Source: a virus
Virus record (IMG/VR): IMGVR_UViG_3300030098_002418
Span: 1 to 23,837 of that record
Reading direction: 5' to 3' (one strand)
DNA: 23,837 bases
In this document: piece after piece, positions 12,376 through 19,051 of the stretch
Layout: every line of letters starts with the position of its first letter
Numbering within the stretch: the stretch's first letter is position 1
Position numbers and translations under genes: made by a program
Notes under the pieces: model-generated
Told to the model about the DNA's origin: nothing
What the model saw: the letters and a program-made list of their open reading frames with translations, nothing else
Database searches by the model: none

Positions 12376-12619
12376 TTATTACATTATAATAGAGATTATA
12401 AAAGAGGGACCGAAGAAAGTAGGTGGCCTAATTTTAACAGATGAAGTAAACGAAGACAATAGATATATTAAAGCTAAGGTTATATCCATTGGTAACTTAG
12501 TAGAAGGTATAAAAGAAGGTGATGTAGTTTACTATGACAAACACGCTGGGCACGGAATCCAGCATAAAGATAAATTTTACGGCGTTATCAAACAAATGGA
12601 CGTCGTGCTTATAGATTAG
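12362..12619 (+). CDS. groES: Co-chaperonin GroES (Cpn10), phage-encoded
   Basis: An 85-aa Cpn10 (E. coli GroES has 97). The mobile loop carries KKVGGLILT (18-26), whose hydrophobic L-I-L corresponds to I-V-L that docks on the GroEL apical domain. It is followed by the beta-barrel strand IKAKVISIGN, the KEGDVVYY turn and a terminal strand VVLID. The roof region is shortened (DKHAGHG). It caps the GroEL ring during folding. Gene order is groEL then groES, the reverse of the usual bacterial operon, and the ATG lies inside the end of groEL, so the two are translationally coupled. Confidence 0.93.
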   Translation: MKAVNYYIIIEIIKEGPKKVGGLILTDEVNEDNRYIKAKVISIGNLVEGIKEGDVVYYDKHAGHGIQHKDKFYGVIKQMDVVLID

Positions 12620-12696
12620 ACCCAAACCAAAAACCCTAATCCTCAAACTTAAAACAAGACAATTAACCTAATTATTAACCAAAAAATTACAAAAAA
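12620..12696 (+). promoter_or_regulatory. G-poor unstructured leader
   Basis: A 77-base gap after groES, composed almost only of A, C and T on the plus strand, with one G in the middle. It contains the second TTATTAACCAAAAA copy (12672-12685). It is probably a leader for efficient initiation without a Shine-Dalgarno, possibly with its own promoter, ahead of a protein whose codon choice resembles that of the capsid gene. Confidence 0.4.
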
Positions 12697-13125
12697 ATGG
12701 AAAAGTATTTTTATGTAAGAGTAGGAACTGCTACCAACACAGAAGATGACGAGGCTACTGGGTCAACGTTGTATCCTGTAAGCGCGCTTAGAGGTATGTG
12801 CTCTGGTACTTCAGATCAAAAAGGTGCTGTAACTGATGATGATGATGCTTTGTCGTTATTCTTTACTCCTAAGGCTTCTACTGGAAGTGGAGGTGATGCA
12901 GACGACGTTCAAGGTGATAACGTTGACGTTGTTGTTCTAGCTTGTGCTCAGTATGGCCAAAAAGCTGTAATGAGAAACATTGTTAGTGCAATGAACTCTC
13001 AACCTCACGGAAACGCGTTTATTACTCTTTATGACGGGTACGCTGACAAGCCTGCGCCAGATCCAACTAGTGACATCACTGGTGTAACTGGAGCTACTGT
13101 ACTACATGTAGAGAACGCTGACTAA
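12697..13125 (+). CDS. Probable virion structural protein, 142 aa
   Basis: A soluble, acidic, Gly/Ala/Thr/Asp-rich protein (SGGDADDVQGDNVDVVVLAC), apparently beta-rich, with no charged low-complexity tails. Codon choice (many GCT, GGT, ACT, GTT) resembles the major capsid gene more than its neighbours, suggesting high expression. Together with a long G-poor leader this points to an abundant virion component, such as a head decoration or tail protein. It is unlike any family I can name. Confidence 0.7.
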   Translation: MEKYFYVRVGTATNTEDDEATGSTLYPVSALRGMCSGTSDQKGAVTDDDDALSLFFTPKASTGSGGDADDVQGDNVDVVVLACAQYGQKAVMRNIVSAMNSQPHGNAFITLYDGYADKPAPDPTSDITGVTGATVLHVENAD

Positions 13126-13131
13126 TCTTAA

Positions 13132-13572
13132 ATGAGATTAACAGCGCAAGATCTGCGTGAATTAAACATCCTTAAGTATTACAGGCTCACTAGAAAGTGG
13201 GCTTGTAAGACTTACGGATTAACAGATGCAGATTTAGAATTATTAATTTATTTAGATTGTAAAGGAAGATTTACACGACAAGAGTTTATAGATGGTACTT
13301 ATACCATGAGTTGGGATAAGAACCGTTGGGAGAAACTAAAAAGATTAGGTTGGATAGAAACCTGGAGACATAGAAACAGAACAACAATAAAGTACTCGAT
13401 ATTTAAAACATCGTTTAAATGTTCTCAGTTAATAAGTAGAATATATAGAGTGTTGTTAGGTGAAGAAGATTTACCAGTATCAGAAAGAAGTACTTTTTAT
13501 AATAATAAATCATATACAGATAAAGTTTACAATAAAGCTATAGATGATATGATTAAAGATAAAGACAGATAA
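13132..13572 (+). CDS. Winged-helix-like protein, putative regulator
   Basis: A 146-aa basic protein. Residues 20-100 have the helix-turn-helix, then wing pattern of MarR-like domains: LTDADLELLIYLDCKGRFTR, DKNRWEKLKRLGWIETW, then RNRTTIKYSIF as a possible beta wing. The last 40 residues are polar and helical. Because it sits among late and virion genes, it may regulate late transcription or be a DNA-binding structural protein. It starts 6 bases after the preceding gene and ends 1 base before the metallopeptidase gene. The fold is inferred by eye. Confidence 0.65.
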   Translation: MRLTAQDLRELNILKYYRLTRKWACKTYGLTDADLELLIYLDCKGRFTRQEFIDGTYTMSWDKNRWEKLKRLGWIETWRHRNRTTIKYSIFKTSFKCSQLISRIYRVLLGEEDLPVSERSTFYNNKSYTDKVYNKAIDDMIKDKDR

Positions 13573-13573
13573 T

Positions 13574-13966
13574 ATGGCATTTAAACTAGGATCATCACGA
13601 GGACCAATACTTGATAAAGGACAGGTTAATTCAAAACTGTCATTTAAACAGAACGAAGAGTCTATACCTGGAACACCTGTATTAAGAAAAAATCTTGGTA
13701 AAGGTATATTAGGTGAGGCTAATAATGATGGATCTATATTTATAAGTCATAAAGTAAAACCAGGAAGTGCACAGGAGAAACAAGTGCTTTTACACGAAAT
13801 GGTCCACATGACAGACATGAAAATTGGTAAGTTAGCTTATAATGATAACTACATCAAATGGAACGGAGAAGTGTATGAGAGAAAAGACGGAATGATTAAT
13901 TATAACGGAGAGATGTTACCAGAAGGTGACAAATCTTTTCCTTGGGAAAAAATGCCTTGGGAATAA
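13574..13966 (+). CDS. Small HEMVH zinc metallopeptidase-like protein
   Basis: A 130-aa protein with a zincin motif HEMVHMTD (74-81) at the end of a helix (AQEKQVLLHEMVH). The two His would bind zinc, and Glu75 would be the catalytic base. The third ligand is not certain; D81 is a candidate. The N-terminus MAFKLGSSRGPI is similar to those of other late proteins here, and the C-terminus ends SFPWEKMPWE. Small phage zincins may process virion proteins or act on the host envelope. The shared short motifs of neighbouring proteins could be its substrates, which is conjecture. Confidence 0.75.
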   Translation: MAFKLGSSRGPILDKGQVNSKLSFKQNEESIPGTPVLRKNLGKGILGEANNDGSIFISHKVKPGSAQEKQVLLHEMVHMTDMKIGKLAYNDNYIKWNGEVYERKDGMINYNGEMLPEGDKSFPWEKMPWE

Positions 13967-13978
13967 AAAAAACAAATT

Positions 13979-14362
13979 ATGGGATATAAAATGAAAGGAT
14001 TTAGCGGGTTTGGAAACTCTCCTGCAAAACAAAAAAAAGAAAAACATTTTTTACTTAGAGATAAAGAAGGACCTATCGCAACAGACGATGACACTAAGGA
14101 AGGTAATGTTTCTGCGTATTTTAGAAAAAATAAACAACACGTAGACAAAGACAAGACTATAACTTTGTCGCCTGGTTATGAAGATACTGAAAAGATACAA
14201 AAAGTACAGGGAGAAGGAATAACGCCTCATTCTCAAGAATTTGGAAAATTTAAAGCGCTTAAGGAAGTCAAGATATGGCGACCAGCTTTTGAAGGTGCGG
14301 ATCACAGCAAAGAGGAATTGGAAAAAATGTCTAAAAAGGAAAAAAAAGATTATTACGAATAA
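13979..14362 (+). CDS. Late protein with MKGFSGF/SPAK N-terminus
   Basis: A 127-aa charged protein. Residues 1-20 (MGYKMKGFSGFGNSPAKQ...) are the clearest example of the motif shared with 7260-7499 and others. The rest is Lys/Glu/Asp-rich, with a possible folded patch around ALKEVKIWRPAFEG, and ends in a charged helix (KEELEKMSKKEKKD). It lies between the metallopeptidase and the holin with gaps of 12 and 9 bases. Function unknown. Confidence 0.7.
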   Translation: MGYKMKGFSGFGNSPAKQKKEKHFLLRDKEGPIATDDDTKEGNVSAYFRKNKQHVDKDKTITLSPGYEDTEKIQKVQGEGITPHSQEFGKFKALKEVKIWRPAFEGADHSKEELEKMSKKEKKDYYE

Positions 14363-14371
14363 AATTAAATT

Positions 14372-14764
14372 ATGAATATATTAGGAAAAATATTTTCAGG
14401 TGGGACTGCGGATTTAGTAAAGGGTGTAGGTGGAGTTATAGATAACTTACACACGTCTAAAGAAGAAAAGCTTGAAGCTGAAAAGAAAATAAAAGATATG
14501 ATAATGGGTTACGAAGCTCAAATGCAAAAAGAAGTTTCTAACAGATGGGGTATGGATATGAACTCAGACTCTTGGTTATCAAAAAACATAAGGCCTTTAG
14601 TTCTTATATTTTTAGTAGTATCAACAGTATTAATGATATTCATTGATGCTGGTGTTATTGCCTTTGAAGTAAAAGATACTTGGGTTGATCTATTACAATT
14701 AGTATTAATAACCGTGATCGGTGCCTACTTCGGTGGTAGATCACTAGAAAAAGTAAAAAAATAA
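14372..14764 (+). CDS. Putative holin, 3TM/GTA-holin-like
   Basis: A 130-aa protein. Residues 1-30 are an amphipathic start (MNILGKIFSGGTADLVKGVG), and 30-56 a charged helix. NSDSWLSKNIRPLVL leads into a first membrane helix (about 75-92), and a second follows (about 105-122), ending in a basic RSLEKVKK tail. The SWLSKNxRPL lead-in is typical of the GTA_holin_3TM family as I remember it. Holins make holes in the inner membrane to start lysis. No endolysin is visible beside it within the window; the LysM protein lacks a catalytic domain. Confidence 0.75.
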   Translation: MNILGKIFSGGTADLVKGVGGVIDNLHTSKEEKLEAEKKIKDMIMGYEAQMQKEVSNRWGMDMNSDSWLSKNIRPLVLIFLVVSTVLMIFIDAGVIAFEVKDTWVDLLQLVLITVIGAYFGGRSLEKVKK

Positions 14765-14768
14765 TAAA

Positions 14769-15527
14769 ATGGGATATATTTCAAGATTAATTAAACCAAC
14801 GCCCGCTGTGGCTACAATGATACAATCTAATAAAACAGATCTACCTTTTGCAGCAGGAGATGTCGTTTGTGATTGGACTTCTTTTCAAGTTCCTGTAGGA
14901 ACTGTAAAACTAGAATCTTTAACACTATTAGTAACCGGTCAAGACGCAACACCTCAAACAGCTAGAGACATGGTTGTGTATTTTGCTAAAGGAAATGCAG
15001 ATGGCACGGCCCCTTCTTCTTTGGGTACTGGTAACACTACGGTTAATGGAAAAGGTTTTTATAACAATATTTTAGGACATACTGTATTAGATCTTCTTAA
15101 TTATGACGGTAGATTAGATTTTGCTAGCATCCTTACTGCTGGTACAACTAACACAGATTCTAGTATGAACCATACAAATTTAGTTCTTGAAGCTGCGAGA
15201 ACAGTTAATGGTGATCACACTTTGTATGTAGCTGTAGTAGGTGGAGCAAGTTATGATGGTGATTTTTCTACAGGAGTGTTATTAAACGACACAGATGATG
15301 TTGCTGCTGGCGACACCGCTTTGGTAACAGATGGTACAGATGCTGACAAAGTGTTTAATCCTGGAGATGTAATACTTAAACACGACTCTGATACAGTTGT
15401 AGGAACAGTTAAATCCGTTAGCGCTAACCTAATAACATTAGAAAGTGGTAGTGGAGTAGCTATAGCAGATGACGATGAACTAGTGCACGCGAGTCCAATA
15501 AAAATAAGATTAGGACTTCAGTATTAA
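14769..15527 (+). CDS. Probable virion structural protein, 252 aa
   Basis: A soluble, Thr/Gly/Asp/Val-rich, beta-dominated protein with few charged low-complexity parts. The N-terminus MGYISRLIKPTPAVATMIQS looks like an arm followed by strands (KLESLTLLVTGQD, GDHTLYVAVVGGA). The C-terminal 60 residues (GDVILKHDSDTVVGTVKS, then LITLESGSGVAIADDDELV) look like a small beta-barrel. This composition is typical of head, decoration or tail proteins. It follows the holin after 4 bases. No specific homologue was recognised. Confidence 0.7.
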   Translation: MGYISRLIKPTPAVATMIQSNKTDLPFAAGDVVCDWTSFQVPVGTVKLESLTLLVTGQDATPQTARDMVVYFAKGNADGTAPSSLGTGNTTVNGKGFYNNILGHTVLDLLNYDGRLDFASILTAGTTNTDSSMNHTNLVLEAARTVNGDHTLYVAVVGGASYDGDFSTGVLLNDTDDVAAGDTALVTDGTDADKVFNPGDVILKHDSDTVVGTVKSVSANLITLESGSGVAIADDDELVHASPIKIRLGLQY

Positions 15528-15533
15528 ATAAAT

Positions 15534-15549
15534 AACAATTAAATTAAAT
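15534..15549 (+). repeat. Leader repeat AACAATTAAATTAAAT, copy 2
   Basis: Identical over 16 bases to 10788-10803 and likewise directly before a start codon. The shared sequence before unrelated genes points to a conserved initiation context and not to gene duplication. Confidence 0.5.
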
Positions 15550-15552
15550 AAA

Positions 15553-15819
15553 ATGGCAAAAAGAAAAACAAAAAAGGTTGAAAAACCAACAAAAATTAGT
15601 AATGAGCATTTAAGTAAAATGCAAGACGTAATCAACAATCTTAATAGAGGTCAAATGGAGGTTGGTAGTTTAGAGACTAGAAAACAAGCTATATTAGATC
15701 ACGTAAAGACTTTTCAAGTTGAATTAGCTAGAATACAAAAAGATCTAAAGAAAGAGTATGGCACTGATAATATCAATATCCATACTGGAGAAATAAATCA
15801 CGATGAGCAAGCTAATTAG
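15553..15819 (+). CDS. Small coiled-coil protein
   Basis: An 88-aa protein with a basic start (MAKRKTKKVEKPTKI), then one long coiled coil (about 18-68, containing MQDVINNLNRGQMEVGSLET and VELARIQKDLKKEY), and a short acidic tail (NINIHTGEI). I recall similar small coiled-coil proteins near the packaging genes of marine phages. It may be a structural or assembly factor. The next gene starts inside its last 17 bases. Confidence 0.75.
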   Translation: MAKRKTKKVEKPTKISNEHLSKMQDVINNLNRGQMEVGSLETRKQAILDHVKTFQVELARIQKDLKKEYGTDNINIHTGEINHDEQAN

Positions 15820-16024
15820 AAAAATTACTGTAGGCAAGGATTATAAGAACGACGCCATGCATTATGCTGTTGGTCAAGAAGTTTATGGTGGACACACTAT
15901 ATCTGATATATTAGAAGAAAAAGATAAATACTCTATATATATCAAAAAGAATAAAGATGTTCTACCTTGGAAAGACTTTAACAAAAACATGGCTATATCT
16001 GTAGAGTATAACTTAGAATACTAA
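15803..16024 (+). CDS. 73-aa hypothetical protein
   Basis: A small basic protein, probably beta-rich (MSKLIRKITVGKDYKNDAMH, GQEVYGGHTISDI). The middle resembles SH3-like barrels in outline only. It overlaps both neighbours (17 bases before, 1 base after), so it is part of a coupled string leading to the terminase genes. Function unknown. Confidence 0.7.
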   Translation: MSKLIRKITVGKDYKNDAMHYAVGQEVYGGHTISDILEEKDKYSIYIKKNKDVLPWKDFNKNMAISVEYNLEY

Positions 16025-16626
16025 TGAAAGCGCCTTTTGACTTTGTTATAGAGCCAAAAGGAAATAGATATAACAATACTAAAAAAGTTGGTGAGAAAGA
16101 TTTAATATTAAACACAGAGGTTTATAATCATCAATTTGTTAATAGAGAAGCTATTGTTAAATCAATTCCCACAGCTTTTGAAACAGAAATAAAACCAGGA
16201 GACACTATTATAACGCATCACAACGTATTTAGGCGTTGGCACGACGTTAGAGGTAACGAAAAAAATAGTAAAAGCTATTTTGATGAAAATACTTATATTG
16301 TAACAAAAGATCAAGTATTTTTGTATAATAGAAACGGTGAATGGAAAGCACCAAAAGGATATTGTTTTGTGCAACCAATTAAAAACCGAAAACAGTTTGA
16401 ACACGAAGAAGAAGAGCGTTGTATAGGTATTGTAAAGTACACAGACGGCACGTATGATAAAGAAGAGTTAGTAGGCTTTACGCCTTCTTCAACATACGAG
16501 TTTATTATTGACGGGAAGAGACTGTATAGAGTTATGACTAAATTTATTACAATTAAATATGAATACCAAGGAAACGAAGAAGAATATAATCCAAGCTGGG
16601 CAGAAAGCAGTGGAAGAGCTGATTAA
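16024..16626 (+). CDS. Cpn10/GroES-fold-like protein with C-terminal extension
   Basis: A 200-aa protein. Residues 1-105 follow the order of a Cpn10 barrel: DFVIEPKGNR as first strand, a loop with KDLILNTEVY (26-35) in mobile-loop position (L-I-L as in the GroES at 12362), AIVKSIP, IKPGDTIITHHNVF (56-69), and YIVTKDQVFLY as final strand. The region 110-200 adds a further beta-rich extension. If correct, it is a second co-chaperonin-type protein, perhaps specialised for capsid folding as T4 gp31 is. The match is by eye, and the family may simply share a barrel. The end overlaps the next gene by 68 bases. Confidence 0.65.
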   Translation: MKAPFDFVIEPKGNRYNNTKKVGEKDLILNTEVYNHQFVNREAIVKSIPTAFETEIKPGDTIITHHNVFRRWHDVRGNEKNSKSYFDENTYIVTKDQVFLYNRNGEWKAPKGYCFVQPIKNRKQFEHEEEERCIGIVKYTDGTYDKEELVGFTPSSTYEFIIDGKRLYRVMTKFITIKYEYQGNEEEYNPSWAESSGRAD

Positions 16627-16834
16627 GGTTGCTAAAGAACCGATTGTAGATTCAGACGACGATATATCAGCAGATAGATTAAAGAATGCCGCGGCTACTA
16701 AAAAACTAGCTATATTTGACGCATTTGAAATACTTACAAGAATCCAAGAAGAAGAAAACTTGCTTGAGGGCAAGGCACCTGAAGAGGGAAAGAAAACGGT
16801 CTTTAAAGGATTCGCAGAAGGTAGATCTAAGTAA
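16559..16834 (+). CDS. Probable terminase small subunit
   Basis: A 91-aa, mostly helical protein (NIIQAGQKAVEELIKVAKEP, RLKNAAATKKLAIFDAFEIL) ending in a basic FKGFAEGRSK. It lies directly before the large terminase and overlaps it by one base (TAATG), the usual place for TerS, which recognises phage DNA and loads it on the motor. No clear helix-turn-helix is seen, so the call rests on position, size and helicity. It begins 68 bases inside the preceding gene, in another frame. Confidence 0.6.
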   Translation: MNTKETKKNIIQAGQKAVEELIKVAKEPIVDSDDDISADRLKNAAATKKLAIFDAFEILTRIQEEENLLEGKAPEEGKKTVFKGFAEGRSK

Positions 16835-19050
16835 TGTACAAGCAAAGTTTAGTTAAAACTGTAGAACCTATTAAAAGAACTACGATCACTAGAATGAATC
16901 GTGGTAAAAAGTGGAAATACGGTTATAATAAAGAACACGATTTAATTGTGTTGTCACACAATGGAATTATAGGTGAAATTATAGAGATTCAAAATTTAAT
17001 TATAGCGCTACCGAAACCACCTAAAGAAGTATATAAACATCCAAAGAATAAGTGGGTTAAGCAGGAATATCCTAAAGAGCTCGAAAGGATTAAAAACATA
17101 TTCGATTGGAGGGGTTATCCGGAAAACAATAAAGAAAAATGGTACGATTATATAGACGAGGAATTTAAACGTCGAGAAGAGGGTTTCTGGTTTATGAATA
17201 ATGGTAAACCAACCTGGATAACCGGTACGCACTATATGTATTTACAATGGAGTAAGATTGACGTTGGGGCTCCAGATTATAGAGAAGCTAATAGACTGTT
17301 TTATATATTCTGGGAAGCGTGTAAGGCAGATAAAAGATGTTACGGAATGTGTTACCTTAAAAATCGTCGATCTGGATTTTCTTTTATGTCATCAGCTGAA
17401 ACAGTTAATTTAGCCACAATATCAAGTGATAGTAGATATGGTATATTATCAAAAACAGGTGCAGATGCGAAAAAAATGTTTACAGATAAGGTCGTTCCTA
17501 TCTCTATTAATTATCCGTTCTTTTTTAAACCTATACAAGATGGAATGGATCGTCCAAAATCCGAGTTGGCTTATCGTGTTCCCGCTAGTAAGTTTACGAG
17601 AAAGAAAATTACAGCGAACGAACAGCTCGAAGATATCAAAGGGTTAGATACAACTATTGATTGGAAAAACACTGGAGATAATAGTTATGATGGGGAAAAA
17701 TTAAGTTTATTAGTTCATGACGAAAGTGGTAAGTGGGAAAGGCCAGACAATATATTAAACAACTGGAGAGTCACGAAAACGTGTTTAAGATTAGGTAGTA
17801 GAATAGTAGGAAAATGTATGATGGGTTCAACATCAAACGCCCTTGACAAAGGAGGTGATAACTTTAAAAAACTATACAATGCATCAGACGTTACTTCAAG
17901 AAATAGAAATGGACAGACAAAATCTGGTTTATATTCTTTGTTTATCCCAATGGAATGGAACTACGAAGGATTTATTGATGAATACGGATATCCAGTATTC
18001 AATAATCCAGACGATGATGTACTCGGACCAGATGGTGAATTAATAGATTACGGAATAATAGAACACTGGGAAAACGAAGCTGAAGGATTAAAACAAGACC
18101 ATGATGCCCTTAATGAGTTCTATAGACAATTTCCAAGAACTACAGAACATGCATTTAGAGATGAAGCTAAAAATAGTATATTTAACTTAGTAAAAATATA
18201 CGAACAGATAGATTACAACGAAGGTGTAGGTAATTCTTCAGTAATATCTAGAGGTAATTTTCAGTGGGTTAATGGAGTTAAAGACACGCAGGTAATATTT
18301 TATCCTGATCCAAAAGGAAGATTTAAGGTAAGTTGGTTTCCACCATCTCACATGCAGAATAAAGTTGTTGTCAAGAATGGCATAAGATATCCTGCTAATG
18401 AACACATGGGCGCTTTTGGTTGTGATAGTTACGATATATCAGGGACGGTTGATGGTAAGGGATCTAACGGGGCTTTACATGGATTGACAAAGTTTTCAAT
18501 GGAAGATTGCCCTCCTAATCATTTCTTCTTAGAATATATAGCTAGACCACAAACGGCTGAGATATTTTTTGAAGATGTTTTAATGGCATTAGTATTTTAT
18601 GGAATGCCACTGTTATGTGAGAATAACAAACCTAGATTGTTATATCACTTAAGAAGAAGAGGATACAGGGGATATTCTATGAATAGACCTGATAAAGTTT
18701 GGAACAAATTATCTGTAGCAGAAAAAGAAATAGGTGGTATACCAAACTCTAGTGAAGATATAAAACAAGCTCACGCGGCGGCTATTGAAATGTATATACA
18801 GCAACACGTGGGTCATTTACAAGATGGTGTTTATGGAAATATATATTTCAACGAGACGTTAAACGATTGGAGTAGATTCGATATAACAAAAAGAACAAAG
18901 CATGATGCGACTATAAGTTCTGGATTAGCAATAATGGCTTGTAACAGACATCTTTATAGACCTAATGCAAATATAGAGAAACCAAAATTGAATATAAGTA
19001 TTGCTAAATATTCCAACAAAGGTAGTACTTCAAAGATAATAAAGAATTAA
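16834..19050 (+). CDS. terL: Terminase large subunit
   Basis: 738 aa, the DNA-packaging motor. The ATPase domain has a deviant Walker A (LKNRRSGFSFMSS, 175-187), Walker B LLVHDE (292-297) with catalytic Glu297, and coupling motif GSTSN (331-335). The nuclease (RNase H-like) domain starts with GAFGCDSYDIS, where D531 and/or D534 would bind metal. It moves the genome into the prohead through the portal and cuts it. A long N-terminal region (1-165) precedes the ATPase, making it larger than typical TerL and like those of crAss-like phages. The portal gene follows after one base. Confidence 0.92.
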   Translation: MYKQSLVKTVEPIKRTTITRMNRGKKWKYGYNKEHDLIVLSHNGIIGEIIEIQNLIIALPKPPKEVYKHPKNKWVKQEYPKELERIKNIFDWRGYPENNKEKWYDYIDEEFKRREEGFWFMNNGKPTWITGTHYMYLQWSKIDVGAPDYREANRLFYIFWEACKADKRCYGMCYLKNRRSGFSFMSSAETVNLATISSDSRYGILSKTGADAKKMFTDKVVPISINYPFFFKPIQDGMDRPKSELAYRVPASKFTRKKITANEQLEDIKGLDTTIDWKNTGDNSYDGEKLSLLVHDESGKWERPDNILNNWRVTKTCLRLGSRIVGKCMMGSTSNALDKGGDNFKKLYNASDVTSRNRNGQTKSGLYSLFIPMEWNYEGFIDEYGYPVFNNPDDDVLGPDGELIDYGIIEHWENEAEGLKQDHDALNEFYRQFPRTTEHAFRDEAKNSIFNLVKIYEQIDYNEGVGNSSVISRGNFQWVNGVKDTQVIFYPDPKGRFKVSWFPPSHMQNKVVVKNGIRYPANEHMGAFGCDSYDISGTVDGKGSNGALHGLTKFSMEDCPPNHFFLEYIARPQTAEIFFEDVLMALVFYGMPLLCENNKPRLLYHLRRRGYRGYSMNRPDKVWNKLSVAEKEIGGIPNSSEDIKQAHAAAIEMYIQQHVGHLQDGVYGNIYFNETLNDWSRFDITKRTKHDATISSGLAIMACNRHLYRPNANIEKPKLNISIAKYSNKGSTSKIIKN

Positions 19051-19051
19051 T

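Noticed and set aside
16559-16626. Possible programmed frameshift joining the Cpn10-like protein and the small terminase
   Set aside because: There is a proper ATG for the second gene and no slippery heptamer with a downstream structure was evident; a plain overlap is simpler.
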